Shown: piece by piece, positions 1 to 11,157 of the stretch | How the letters are laid out: each line of letters starts with the position of its first letter | Numbering within the stretch: position 1 is the first letter of the stretch | DNA from: Lotmaria passim | Lineage: Eukaryota > Euglenozoa > Kinetoplastea > Trypanosomatida > Trypanosomatidae | DNA length: 64,000 nucleotides | Assembly: GCA_037349495.1 (NCBI GenBank) | Contig: CP140196.1 | Span: forward strand, 558,001 to 622,000 | Reading direction: 5' to 3' | Notes under the pieces: generated by a model | What the model saw: the letters and a program-made list of their open reading frames with translations, nothing else | Database searches by the model: none | Told to the model about the DNA's origin: nothing | Program-made: the position numbers and the translations under genes

Positions 1-968
1 TATTACGCAATAGAAAAAAAGCGCGAATGCGTTTCGGGATCGAGCAGACAACGTGACCGAGAATGAAGATCCACCATAGTTGAGCTCTTGAGCTTACAAC
101 CAACTGCCGAAATGAAAAAAAAAAAAAGAAAAGAACAGTGAAAACAAGGTACCGTACAGAAGAAGAAATCAAAACAAAAAAAAGAAAGAGGCACCAAAAA
201 ACTGGAAAAACCCCCAATGGAGCACCTTCTTGTTCGAAGAGTACCACATCAAAAGAAGGAGAAAAAAAAAAAAAAGGAAATGAGAACTCGGAGATAAAAC
301 AAAGAGAATTAAGGCGTTAAAGCCTGATGCCAATGCAGCTAACATAGTGTTCTCTTCAGTTCCCATTAATCAGAAGACCAAAAAAAAAAAATGGAAAAAT
401 AAAACACACGACGCCTTCGCCCTAACACGTTTTTTTTTTTTTTTTGCGTAAAACAACACTACTAAGAGGAGAAAAAAGGAAAAGAGGAAAAAAAAAAAGC
501 ACTCTTGTGATTCATTTGGGAGAGAGATAGGAAACCGATCTGCAAAAGAACACGTGTCATCGGTAATTCTATCATCACAATAGAGCTCAACTTTTGCCAG
601 TAACAATGCCAATTAGAGAAATCCACGAAAAAAAAAAAAAAACAGTCATCCGTTTGAAAAACGGACAAGCAGAGTCCTTTTTCGCTGGTTTTCTCTCCTC
701 TGCTTCATAGCTCAAACAAACAAGCAACGACAAAAAAAAAAAAAAAAACAGAAACATCCAGCACACATTAACACACATACACAGCAACAAAAAAAGAAGA
801 GTAAACAGCAAAACAAGACTGCGCTGCGACCGACTAAGGAACTACGTAGAGAATGGCAAAGATCAAAAAAAAAAAACACCCATACAAGTCTGCGACCGGA
901 GCAAACTCGAGAGGAGAAACAAATAAATAAGAAAAGCATGTATCAGAGTTAATATACATATATATATG

Positions 969-999
<31 letters not shown>

Positions 1000-1285
1000 A
1001 TACTGTTGAACAACTACTATAGAACTACCCGGCTGGGTGCTTGTCCAAGAGCACACCAACCGAGCCCCAATGCGTGTGTCTACACGTTGCCAGTAGCAGC
1101 GGCGGGACTACAGTGCACAAATCACAAATCACACACACAAAAAAAAAAGGCGACCTCTCCACTTCACAATACAGCTCGTTCATCTGCTCATCTTTAAATA
1201 CAGGTTTCCAAAGCAGGAGAGAAGGGACCCATAAACATATATATATATATATATATGACCCAAGAACGTTTTTATAGTTCAGAGA
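1..1285 (-). other. Non-coding region downstream of the 1871-aa cold-shock gene (probable 3' UTR)
   Basis: No gene seen. This stretch follows the stop codon of the minus-strand gene that ends at 1286, so it is probably its 3' UTR and/or intergenic DNA. It is AT-rich with many poly(A) runs on the plus strand (poly(U) in the transcript) and two TA microsatellites. Open frames here are short and consist mostly of K/R/N or F/L/S from homopolymers. The polyadenylation site cannot be placed from sequence alone. Confidence 0.7.
951..1002. repeat. TA/TG dinucleotide microsatellite
   Basis: A run of TA dinucleotides, with a few interruptions, passes directly into a short TG run. It lies in the non-coding DNA after the first cold-shock gene. 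A second TA run of about 20 bases lies at 1237-1256. Confidence 0.9.
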
Positions 1286-4200
1286 CTACGCGCTCCGCCT
1301 GCCTTTCTTTGGGCTCCACTGTGGTGACGACTGTGCAGAACGGGGGCTGCCCCTAGGCGCCACACGCGTCAACGGCGGCTGTGTCGGATACGGATACGGC
1401 GGCGCGGGGCCACTCCCACCCGCCATCGGCGGCATCGGCACGCTCATGTTCGGCAATGCTGCGTAACTCGTCCTCTGCGCATTCACAGCGAACGACACAT
1501 TGCTTGGCTGCCAACTTGGGTCCTGCGGCACGGTATTGCTGTCGGTGTTGAGAGGCGTGAATGTGCTATTGGTGACCATGGGTGTGTACTGCTGCTGCTG
1601 CTGTTGTTGTCGCTGCTGTGCTGACTCCGACTCCGTGGTGCACATCCAAGGCGGCATTGGCATGTTCACCGTGAACTGCGGCACAGGGATCGGGTTAGAG
1701 CTAAGAGAGGTGTGAGCGGTGTTGGCGGCGCTGTTCAGGCCGGTGGTGCTTCGCGAGGGCTGCGAGCCTGTCTTGAAATCGGACGCAATTCCCATTGAGC
1801 CGGAAGGGACACCACGCGACCGAGCAACGGAGCTGAAAACGCCTGCAGGCGCACCCGCCAGCTCCGTGACGGGAGGAAACATGGCGCGGGCGTTGCTGGG
1901 CGACCGCCCGCTCGCCTGCGTGTTGCCGTCTCTCCGGTTGTTGTTGTTGTTGTTATTGCTCTCGCTCGAGGTTGTTATGTTCCCTGCTGCCAGCATCAAA
2001 TTGCGGTAGTAGTCGCCCTCCGAGCTGGCGGCGGCACTAGGTGGAGAGAAGTGCCACGGGCCCGTCGACTCCGGCGACGACTGCGCCTGCAGTGGGTTCG
2101 AAGGGGGCAGGATCGGCACCAACGCATCCGCACCAGTCTGCGTGGACAACAGTGCCATCTTCGTCGCGTCAATCGGCAGCGACTTGATCTTCAACTCCTT
2201 CACGGTGGCTTTGGGGAGCGCGATGACCGCGACGCCGCGCGGCACCTGCAACGCCAGCGCCGGCGGCAAGTTCTCCACCGCCACCATCACCAGCGGCGGC
2301 ATCACCGCTTTGCCCTTGCTGTGCCACTTCTCCGCGTCGATCGCCTTCTCGCCCGTCGCATTTGTCTTCTGGTGACTTTCATCGTTGCTGCTGCTCTCGT
2401 CCGGCGTCGTCTGAGTCGTGCCGGTCTGCCCGCTCTGGTCCGCAGTCGTTGGCAGCTGGGAAGAGGACGGGTTGGCCTCGTAGCCATCCCAGTCCGCCGG
2501 ATCGTGCCGGCGTGCCTCGCTGTGCGACTCGCTCGCCTCCTCCCCCTCCACGATGTCCTCGTCCTCCGCCACTCCGCGGGACGAGCTGCTGTCCAACTCG
2601 CCCACGGCTGACAGCGGTACCACCTCAGGTGGCAGACCGGCCAGCCCCGACACACCGCCGGCCCCCGTCGGACCACCACGCGGCGTCGACGAGGCGGCGG
2701 CAGCGGCAGCGGCAGCGGCAGCGGCAGCGGCGCTCTTCGCGCTGTAGTGTGGGAAGAACTTTAGGTCCGTCTTGTGCATGAGGATGTCTTTGGCCCGCTC
2801 GCTCGCCATCTTCCGGTCGAACACCTCGGTCCAGTCCGGCGACGGGCCCGGGTTCGAGTCGGGCAGCGTGTTGCCCGAGCGCGAGGTGGACGTGTCCTTG
2901 CCCTCAGAGTAATAGCCGCTGTTGTCGTGCATGTTCAATTTGCCGCTGGGAGAGGTGACGCCCCCGCGAGTGCCGAGGTTAGGTGACTTGCAGTCCATCG
3001 GCCCAAGCGGTGCTGCGGTGGAGTTGCCGTTGTTGTTTGCGTTGGCGGCGTTAGCGTCGCGGTGGTGATAGCCATGCGTGTGACGGCTCTTGCTGTTGTT
3101 CGCACCGTCGTTGGCCTCAACACCAGCTTCGTTGGTCGTGCCAGCCTCACCAGCGGTCGCGGCCCGCAGTCTATCACGCGACCCCTCAACCTCGCTCACG
3201 ATCCCGCCCGAGCCCGCGAGTGATGCCTGGTGTCCGCCAATGTTACGCGACGACTTTGGTTCCTCCTGGTCGCCAGACGAGCCAGTCGGCGTCGGGCCGC
3301 TGTCGGCACGCTCGCGCTTCAACTCCTCATCGCTACTGTTCTGCGGTGTCTGGAAGGTACTGCCGGCGTTGTCGCTGCTCTGCGTTGGATTTGTGGTGGT
3401 GCCCGTCGTGACGTCGCGCGATCCCGTGCAGCTCGTCTGTGTCGCCGCCGCCACGCGGTTGTTGCCGCTGTTTGTGTCGTTCTTGCTGCTCGTCATCCCA
3501 CCACCGGAGCAGGCCGTTGGGTCACTGCTGAGGTCGACGAAGGAACTCCTCTCGAGCATCGCATGGGCCGCGGCCTGGTTCACCACCTCCACCTCCTCCT
3601 GCGTCGGCGCGCTCTGCATGGCCGTGTCAGTCAGCTCGTCGTTCGAGTCGCTGCTGTGCTTGTAAGTGGACTGCCCAGCCGGGCTCAGTGTTGAGGCGCC
3701 GGGCTGGCTCTGCAGCGCCCGCTGGTGGTCGTTGTCCATCGCACGGAAGGTGGCCTTGATGTTGTGCGGGCGCACCAGCTCCACCAGCGGAGTCGATGTC
3801 GCCTTCGGCTCCGCGGCGCTGGCGTCCGTCCATACTGTGGCCTCCTTCACCTTTTTCTGCTCCTCGTCGACTGCCACGCTGCTTGCTCCGACTGCTGGCT
3901 GGGGTGTCGACGCTGCTGTAGTGGCGTCACGCATTGCTATCGCGGTGGCTGCTGCGGCTGTAGCCGTCGTGGTGCCGTTGCTCTCCGCGGCTGCTGTCGT
4001 TGTCGCCCCTGCAGCGGGCTGCATTGTGCTGCTTTTTGTCGATGTCACCGTCGTCCTCGGCACGACGAGGCCCTCCGGGGGCACCCGCACGACCTGCAGC
4101 TCACTCAGCCCCTCCAACGCGTTGGGGATCGCCGCAGAGGGGATTACCGCCATGTCGGCCCACAGCATCGACGTGCCGCCGACGCGGCTGTGCGGCGCAT

Positions 4201-6901
4201 CGCCCTCCTCGCCCTCCGTGCTCAAATTGTGGTAGCGCAGGACAGTGGCGGCCGCCGGGGTGACCTTGTACAGAGGCGGGTGCAGCATCGCATCCGGCGA
4301 GAGCGGCTTCTCCCATTCCGCACCCAGCGGCACGACATCCACGGCCTGCACCGTGTCCATCAGCACCGCCACGCTGAAGCGCACCACCGTGCCGGGCACA
4401 AACACGCGAAAGCCGTCCATTGAAATGCAGGAGTGGTGGACGAAGATATCCCCCATCTGCGCAGGCTCCCGCTCCAACTTCCCAAAGCTGGCGAGATCGT
4501 TGCTGCAACGGTGATCGGCGGCATCTTCCACGACCGCTGTGTCGACTGCGGTGGCGCCACCCTCGCCCTGCTGCGTGGTGCACGACGTTGCGTGAGACTT
4601 CTTCTGGTCGATCATGTGCAAGTACCATTGCATCATGCTGTACACCGCAGTGCCGTGCGTCTTGCCGGTCGACATCGCGTCGGTGGCGACCACGGTGGCT
4701 TCGTGCTCGTCCACCTTCTCCGCACCAGCAGCCGCGGTGGTGGTGGCGTCGGCAGCGACATCGATCAGGGTGCGGTCCTCGCCATACGTGTTTGTGGCAG
4801 CCGAGCAATGCGGGGTGTGCGTGCTGCTCTCTTTCAGTGACGCCTGCGACTGCGCTGCCGGCGTGCTCCTGCCATCCGCGCACGTCGCACTTAAAGACCG
4901 GAGATGCTCCTCCACGTTCTCCTCGGTGCTGCGGTGGGACTCGGCGCTACGGGGGGTGGCGGCCGCCACCGCCTTCTGCAGAGCCCGCTGCTGCTGCCGT
5001 TCATGGACGTCGTCGGCGTGCTGTGTGCACGCCCTCTCGCAGGCGCGGAAGTCGAAGTGCAGCTGGTGAGTACAGGTCAAGAAACCAAAGCCGCGGAGAG
5101 GGTTGTAGCGCTTCACCACACCCTCGTACCACCCTCCGACCACGAAGTTCTCGCCATTCTTCGGCTCCGCATGGCTGTCACCGTTGCCGGTGTTCGTGCT
5201 GCTGTTGTGGCTCGCAGCTGCGGAGCCTCCGTGGCGACGACGGGCAGCTGCATTGCTCGCTGCGGTGCCATGATCAGCTTCATGAGCGTCGGTGCGGCGG
5301 CTGCCACTGCGACCCTCCTTCCCAGGTTGGTGACAGTTCGCGCCCGCGCCGCCGTTATTGTCGTTGGCGTTCACCCGAGCATCGCGCTGGTTCAGCGTGC
5401 TTACAGGCATCGGCGGTGGTGGCGGTGGTGGCGGTGGAGGCGGCATCCTGAGGCCGAGTTGCCCTCCAACACCTGACGAACTCGTTGGAAGTGAGGAAAA
5501 AGCGGTGTAAGCGCCAGTCTGGAACGCCGGCGTGGAGGACGGCAGCGGCGGTGGTGGCCGCGGCAGTGCGCTGTACATGAACGAATGCGGATTCAGTGAC
5601 GGTGCTGCGCTACCGTTCGGGCTACCAGCTGCTGAACCGCACACGGCCGTTGTGCTCGCCGATCCGGCCAGTGGCGGAAATGTGTAGGAGAACGGCATAC
5701 TGGCATCCGACCGGCTTGTGGTTGTCGCGGCTGCAGTGTTGATGTTGTTGCTGCTATGGTTGTCCTGCTTACCATGTGCCGGCGTGGCACTGAGGCGGCC
5801 CTTCGAGTTTATCGAGTGAATGATGTAGGCACCAGGCGCGCTCAGCATCTCAACGCGCGGACTCGTCGTCGTAGCGACGGCGTGGGTGTTGCCATCTACG
5901 GCACCGCTCACCATCAGCGCATCGTGTGGCGGCGGCAATGGAGGGGCAAACTGCGTGTTCGGCGCCTCCGTGGCCAGAGGGAATGCCATGGCACCGTAGT
6001 TGCGGTTGCTGTTGTTGCTGTTATTGCTCGGACCGCTGTAAGCCTGATTTGGATACCCGCTGATCGGCGCATTCGCGGCCGCCGCCGCACCATCAGCGCT
6101 GATGACATTGCTATTGTTCCCGCTGCTCATAGGCCCGCCCGTCTGCTGGTGTTGCTGCAACAACATCTGTAAAAACTCTGGGCGCACCATCACGTATTCG
6201 TTCTCGTGAATGCCGCCCCGTCCACTCAGTCCTGTGTTGGCCACGGGAAACGTGGCGTACGGGACGGCGCCTGGGGTCGTCGCTGCCGCAGTGCCCGACA
6301 AGTCAGCCGGGACGCTCTCGTTAAGGCCGTAGCCTGCGTTGCCGCTGGGCATGAACGTGCCGTACGCCGACGGCATGTGCACCTGTGACGGCTGCTGTTG
6401 CTGCTGTTGCTGTGGCGAGTGCGAAAACGATGCGCTACTGCGGTTGTTTGCTCCAGACCCTGCCTTTTCCCTGCGCAGGCGGCGTTCCCGGCGTTCGCTG
6501 TTCACCGTAGGCGTCGAGGCCGCCGTGACCGTTTCCTGAAACATGCTATTGCGGTTGACACTGTTCATGCTCTCCTGAGGGCAGGACTGTGTCGCGATGA
6601 AGGGTGACACATGTGGTGGACCCTGCAGTTGCATGGCATTGGCAAAGAAGAGGTTGTGCGGTGCGACACCTGTCCCAGGAACCTGTGAAAAGTCATGGGT
6701 GCTGTTCGCCGGACCGAGCGGGGTGAAAGAGCTGCACGACTGACCGGATAAACTCACGACCGGCTTGCGTGAGTCGAATGGACGCGTGAGAGAGTCGTTG
6801 AAGGTGCTACTACCAACTGTGCCGTCTCCTCTGTTGTTCTGCGGGCGCGAGTGCTTGTGGCTTTCGCGGCCGCCCTGCCTGATACGACCTCCTGAGCTCA
6901 T
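1286..6901 (-). CDS. Large cold-shock-domain RNA-binding protein with a ~195-residue insertion in the domain (1871 aa)
   Basis: Probable RNA-binding protein. The first half of a cold-shock domain (CSD) lies at residues ~588-612: YEGVVKRYNPLRGFGFLT, holding the aromatic RNP1 strand. The second half is at ~813-857: GDIFVHHS (RNP2), then GFRVFVPGTVVRF. About 195 low-complexity residues separate the halves, where a normal CSD has a short loop. The rest is mostly disordered: Q tracts near both ends, a proline run at ~484-496, a poly-Ala run at ~1389-1403 and a basic SP-rich C-terminus. Two better-ordered patches stand out, at ~1355-1385 (WTEVFDRKM, then DLKFFPHY) and ~1530-1600. The start is the ATG at 6901; the frame opens one codon earlier at a GTG, which was not used. 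A candidate splice acceptor lies 27 bases upstream. It is the last and largest of three CSD paralogues. The CSD call is firm; the targets are unknown. Confidence 0.93.
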   Translation of the reverse strand: MSSGGRIRQGGRESHKHSRPQNNRGDGTVGSSTFNDSLTRPFDSRKPVVSLSGQSCSSFTPLGPANSTHDFSQVPGTGVAPHNLFFANAMQLQGPPHVSPFIATQSCPQESMNSVNRNSMFQETVTAASTPTVNSERRERRLRREKAGSGANNRSSASFSHSPQQQQQQQPSQVHMPSAYGTFMPSGNAGYGLNESVPADLSGTAAATTPGAVPYATFPVANTGLSGRGGIHENEYVMVRPEFLQMLLQQHQQTGGPMSSGNNSNVISADGAAAAANAPISGYPNQAYSGPSNNSNNSNRNYGAMAFPLATEAPNTQFAPPLPPPHDALMVSGAVDGNTHAVATTTSPRVEMLSAPGAYIIHSINSKGRLSATPAHGKQDNHSSNNINTAAATTTSRSDASMPFSYTFPPLAGSASTTAVCGSAAGSPNGSAAPSLNPHSFMYSALPRPPPPLPSSTPAFQTGAYTAFSSLPTSSSGVGGQLGLRMPPPPPPPPPPPMPVSTLNQRDARVNANDNNGGAGANCHQPGKEGRSGSRRTDAHEADHGTAASNAAARRRHGGSAAASHNSSTNTGNGDSHAEPKNGENFVVGGWYEGVVKRYNPLRGFGFLTCTHQLHFDFRACERACTQHADDVHERQQQRALQKAVAAATPRSAESHRSTEENVEEHLRSLSATCADGRSTPAAQSQASLKESSTHTPHCSAATNTYGEDRTLIDVAADATTTAAAGAEKVDEHEATVVATDAMSTGKTHGTAVYSMMQWYLHMIDQKKSHATSCTTQQGEGGATAVDTAVVEDAADHRCSNDLASFGKLEREPAQMGDIFVHHSCISMDGFRVFVPGTVVRFSVAVLMDTVQAVDVVPLGAEWEKPLSPDAMLHPPLYKVTPAAATVLRYHNLSTEGEEGDAPHSRVGGTSMLWADMAVIPSAAIPNALEGLSELQVVRVPPEGLVVPRTTVTSTKSSTMQPAAGATTTAAAESNGTTTATAAAATAIAMRDATTAASTPQPAVGASSVAVDEEQKKVKEATVWTDASAAEPKATSTPLVELVRPHNIKATFRAMDNDHQRALQSQPGASTLSPAGQSTYKHSSDSNDELTDTAMQSAPTQEEVEVVNQAAAHAMLERSSFVDLSSDPTACSGGGMTSSKNDTNSGNNRVAAATQTSCTGSRDVTTGTTTNPTQSSDNAGSTFQTPQNSSDEELKRERADSGPTPTGSSGDQEEPKSSRNIGGHQASLAGSGGIVSEVEGSRDRLRAATAGEAGTTNEAGVEANDGANNSKSRHTHGYHHRDANAANANNNGNSTAAPLGPMDCKSPNLGTRGGVTSPSGKLNMHDNSGYYSEGKDTSTSRSGNTLPDSNPGPSPDWTEVFDRKMASERAKDILMHKTDLKFFPHYSAKSAAAAAAAAAAAAASSTPRGGPTGAGGVSGLAGLPPEVVPLSAVGELDSSSSRGVAEDEDIVEGEEASESHSEARRHDPADWDGYEANPSSSQLPTTADQSGQTGTTQTTPDESSSNDESHQKTNATGEKAIDAEKWHSKGKAVMPPLVMVAVENLPPALALQVPRGVAVIALPKATVKELKIKSLPIDATKMALLSTQTGADALVPILPPSNPLQAQSSPESTGPWHFSPPSAAASSEGDYYRNLMLAAGNITTSSESNNNNNNNRRDGNTQASGRSPSNARAMFPPVTELAGAPAGVFSSVARSRGVPSGSMGIASDFKTGSQPSRSTTGLNSAANTAHTSLSSNPIPVPQFTVNMPMPPWMCTTESESAQQRQQQQQQQYTPMVTNSTFTPLNTDSNTVPQDPSWQPSNVSFAVNAQRTSYAALPNMSVPMPPMAGGSGPAPPYPYPTQPPLTRVAPRGSPRSAQSSPQWSPKKGRRSA

Positions 6902-6928
6902 CACCGTAAACTCTCAAACCCCTCTTTT

Positions 6929-6930
6929 CT
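6929..6930 (-). promoter_or_regulatory. Candidate trans-splice acceptor AG for the 1871-aa cold-shock gene
   Basis: On the transcribed strand a CT-rich/TTA-rich stretch (about 6935-6975) is followed by the AG complementary to these bases, giving a 5' UTR of about 27 bases. Nearby AGs closer to the ATG are alternatives. Inferred from the polypyrimidine-AG rule of kinetoplastid trans-splicing. Confidence 0.4.
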
Positions 6931-7233
6931 TTTCGGTGTAAAATAATAATAATGATAATAATAAAAGAAAGAGCCCAATTAGAAGGTGTAGTTGTCCCAC
7001 TGGGTCCGTACAACGCAAAACAGTTTTTCTTTTGCTTTGGTTTGGTTTGGGTTCCTCTGCAATTCACTCACAAATTAAAAAAAAAAAAAGAAACAAATGG
7101 AAAAAAACGTTTTCTTACTGAGAAATACACACACAGAGAGAAAAAAAAAAAAAGACACTAAAAAAAAAAAGCAAAAAAAAAATATGCAAATAAAAGAAGA
7201 AAATAATGCAGATTGTACTGTATTTTGTTTTGT

Positions 7234-7257
7234 TGTGTGTGTGTGTGTGTGTGTGTG
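7234..7257. repeat. TG/CA dinucleotide microsatellite
   Basis: About twelve GT units (CA in the minus-strand transcript), near the 3' end of the 8.9-kb spacer and about 330 bases upstream of the next gene's start. Confidence 0.9.
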
Positions 7258-8256
7258 AGTTTGTTTATTTCGTCGAAAAATAGAAAGGAAGTATGCTTGC
7301 TTGATTCCTTTTTCTTTTTCTGACAACAACAAAAAAAAAGGTTTTTTTTTTTTAAACAAATAGTTTACTGGAAAGAAACTTGGATGGCTTGCCTTTTTCT
7401 TCTTCTTTCTTTTACTTCTGAGTAAATGAAAAGGCGAGCACGCAGGGTTTAAAAAAAAAAAAATGAGATGAAAGCAACAGTAATTAGATAAGCGGACAAG
7501 AGACAATGAAAGGCTCTTTCCAAAGCTCCAGATGCGAGAGCAGACGTGCGTAAAAAAAAAAAAAAACAGCAAAAAAAAAGAGATGATTGTTCGAATTCTC
7601 AAGATGCTTGAAGGCACTTAGAACAGTCTGAAGTGCTTAAAGAGAAGGAGCACTGAAACCGGAGAAAAGGAAAAAATGTACAGGTTTTAATCACCGAAAA
7701 ACCGAGAATTTAAAACAAGTAAACAGTTTTGATTGTGATAATAGGAAGACAGGAAAAAAAAAAAAGGAAAAAGCAGAGCTTAATCTCTCAACCAAGTCTT
7801 GACTTCTCTGACCAATTCTAAAAAAAAAAAAAAAGGAGGGAACAAAGGAAGAATATAGAGAGAGGCAACGCGAGAAATACGAAGAGTATGATTGCGAATT
7901 TGTATTTCAGATTAGAGAGAGGGGAAAGGGCAAAACAACAAAGGCAGAATTCCGTAAAGCAATAGAGGAAAAAAAAAACAAATAAATGTAAAACAACTAG
8001 ATGAAAAGGTAAAAAAAAAAAGTGAACACCTTTACTTTTGCATCCAGACGGATTTCCCTTGATCACCTACAACCCAAGAGAGGGCAAAAAAGAAAAGGCT
8101 ATAAAAAAAAAAAACAAATGAATAATCAAGAACACTTTAATAGGTATAAAAAAGAAATTTGACACCGTAAACAAACAAAAAAGATCTTGCAGAAGCCAGT
8201 GTGCGAAGAGGAAACACCGCAAAAGAGGGCAGAAACAAACAAGCAAGCAACAACAA

Positions 8257-8258
<2 letters not shown>

Positions 8259-8303
<45 letters not shown>
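8259..8303. repeat. AT dinucleotide microsatellite (about 22 units)
   Basis: Uninterrupted AT run inside the 8.9-kb spacer. It is self-complementary and likely to vary in length between strains or copies. Confidence 0.95.
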
Positions 8304-8307
<4 letters not shown>

Positions 8308-11123
8308 GAGAAATTGAAAAAAGAAAATGAGAAGGTATTATACCTCTGCAGTGAATCGACGCACGGGTGAGTCAAAAACACGTTCTTTTTTTTTTACCCT
8401 CAAAAAATGACCCCTTTTCTCTTTTCTTTCTCTTTATTATACTTAGGGCACACAGCTTTGTTATTTCCTAGCTGCGCTGAGGTTCTTTGTTTCTTCTTTA
8501 AAACTCCACTGCCTTCTTGTTCACTGAAGCACCTTCTCTACTGTTTTCTTTTTCCACTTTGGTTTTTTTTTTTTTTGACAGTCTGGCGTCTCTACTAGCA
8601 ACGCAAGGGAGCGAGCGAAACGAGCAGAACTGAATAGAAGCAGCGGAAGCTCACGCCGACCACCGAACTAGAACAAAAAAAAAAGAAAAAACAAAAGAGC
8701 ACTTCTAGAGGGAAAAAGGACAACAGTAAATGACCGTGAGAAGGAACTAAAGTAAACGCCTAGGGAGATTACCTTGAAAGAACAAAAGAGAAAGGAAAGA
8801 AAAGGCGGGGAATATTACTTTAAAAAAACAAATAATAAAAGAAGAGAGCGGCACAAAAGCAAGACAATTTCAAGTAAAAAATGAGAGACGTAAGAGTAAG
8901 GTTGACCGACAAGATCACTAATGGAGAATCACGGGAGTTAATTATAGCAGCTGAAGAAGATTGTCGAAACCAGAACAGGCAAAACGCGGCTTGAGAGACC
9001 GCGCAACTGTGAATGAACACACAGAGGTGTGCTGCTCGATGGTCCGTCTGAATTCTCACTTGCGCTATCTACTCACTGAGTGATAGAAAAAAAAAGGGGC
9101 AGAGAATAATAGGGACAGAAGACGTCCAGTCTTGACGAGTTACCGGGCAACGCAGCAAAAGGGAGGAAAAAAACGAAGTAAGAGAGTAGAAAGACGAAGC
9201 AAATAAGACCTCATGCATGCTTCTTCCAAACTCTGGTTTTAGTTCCTTTTCCTTTTCCTTTTTTTTTTTTTTTGATGTTGCACTCTAAACAAATCTCTCC
9301 AATAGATAAACTACTGTATTTACCGGAGCTGTGTAATGGAGTTGTGATTGACGTGAAAGTGCTTGTGGCTCTATAGCTTATAAAAATCCCTGTCCAGAGG
9401 GCGAGAATGTGTTGTGTGCGTACGTTTCAAGAGGCACGCGAAGCGTTGTTGCGTCAGCGTTGTGAAAAATAAGAGAAGAGGAACAACACAAACCTGAAGG
9501 TCCCATATAGAAAAAGTAACGCACGAAAAGAAAAAGATGTAAGACAAACAAAAAAAAAAGAAGAAGACATGAAGAAGGGGAAAAGAAGACAGCAAAACAG
9601 TGAAGTGACATGCAAATTCACAAGAGTGTCAGAGTGGGGGAAAAAGAATGCGACGCCGTTGTTTCGCAAACGTGAAGCAGGTTCAGAAGATCTACACTAC
9701 ACCTGCACCTCAAGTACAAAAACTCATGCTCGTGATTGCTGTAAGCACAAGAAAGCCAATAGTCCTTCTGTGCTTTTGGGAACCACTAAAGTTTGAACGC
9801 CCATGAAGGACTTTTTTCAAAGACAATACACACGGCATCCTTCCAAAATACGAATATGTGAAGCCGTGGTGAAGCACTTCCAGTTTTGCTAAAACGAAAA
9901 GGTACGCAAGCTGCTGACTTTTTCGAGATGTAAAAAACCGTTTTTAATCACTTTCGCTTTTTTTTTTTCCCTTGCTAGAAGACAGACGGTTACATGCAAT
10001 GGCAGAGACGGCACTCCTCCAACCACTCATCCACACATCAGCTGCTTTCAGTAAGTTGAAGAGCGAAAGAAAAAAAAAAAAGCCACCAACTAGAAACTAA
10101 AGATATCACACACAAAAAAAAAAAAAAAACAACAAAAAAAAAATAAAAAGACCAGCAAAAAAAAAAAGGGAAGAAGAAAAAAGCTGACGCACGATTATCT
10201 CATTGTTATGTATCGTCCATGTTATTCACTTTTTTATTTTTTTTTTCTCTTCTCTTCCTTTTCAAATAGTACTTGTATTACATTTTTTTTTATACTAATA
10301 GGGCGATCAGTTTCTCGCCTTAAATGGATGTGTCGCTACCGTTTACTTGCTTTTTTTCTTTCAGTTATTATGTATCTACTTTCTCTTTTTTTTTTTTCTT
10401 CTGGCTTCTTTTGATCTTTGAAGATGAGTAACACCGTCATGGGAGGAAAGGGTGACGAAAGACAGTGTTGCGAACAACGAATGAAGCGAAAAAGGAAAAC
10501 AGGCGGTAAAAGAAGCCAAAACACACAAGAGAAAAATGAAATGACGCTGGCTGTGTGCAAGAGAGCTTATTTTGAACGAATCAGGAAAAAAAAAACGACC
10601 AAGACAAGTCAAAGAAAACAGTTGAACAGCTCGGCTCTGAACTTGCTTCTCAGGACAAGCGAATTGAGAGCTCCAAGCCGCTTGGTTTCGGAAAATAAAC
10701 AGAAAGAAAAAAACCGATGAGGAAACCAAAAAGGTCACGGCGAAACGAAAAGAAAAAGAGGAGCATACAAGCACTAAAGAAGAAAAAACAAACGAGAAAC
10801 CTGTTGACGCATATGGAAGCGACAACAACAATAACAACAGCAAAAAAAAAAAAAAACAGTGAATGAAACAAAGTCGGAAGCACGAGTCACAAAGCACAGC
10901 GGTGCTCTCACATTAGTTGGAAAAAAACCGAAGCGTTTCAAGAAGAAAGAAAAAAAAAAAAAAAAGAGCATCACACGCGCCGAAGGAGTAACACTAGTAA
11001 TAATAATAGTAGATTAGGAACCAAGTTTTAAAAAAGCCAAAATCTTGGTGAGTGACACAGGAACAAAGGAAAAAAAAGAAAACAAGAGAAGTGAAATGGA
11101 GGCTAGAGAAGTGCTGTTTTCTT

Positions 11124-11157
11124 AGGATCAGGCAGGAGTGTTATGCCGCCTGATTCT
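11124..11157. other. Hairpin-forming inverted repeat in the 8.9-kb spacer
   Basis: AGGATCAGGC at 11124-11133 pairs with GCCTGATTCT at 11148-11157. The stem has ten positions, one of them a non-Watson-Crick G-T pair on the plus strand (it reads as A-C on the minus strand), and the loop is 14 bases. It is much richer in GC than its surroundings. If the spacer is a 3' UTR, this could be a structured element. It resembles no RNA family I recognise. Confidence 0.45.

Noticed and set aside
4420-5451. 343-residue plus-strand open frame
   Set aside because: Antisense to the cold-shock domain region of the 1871-aa gene; R/S/C/P-rich shadow sequence.
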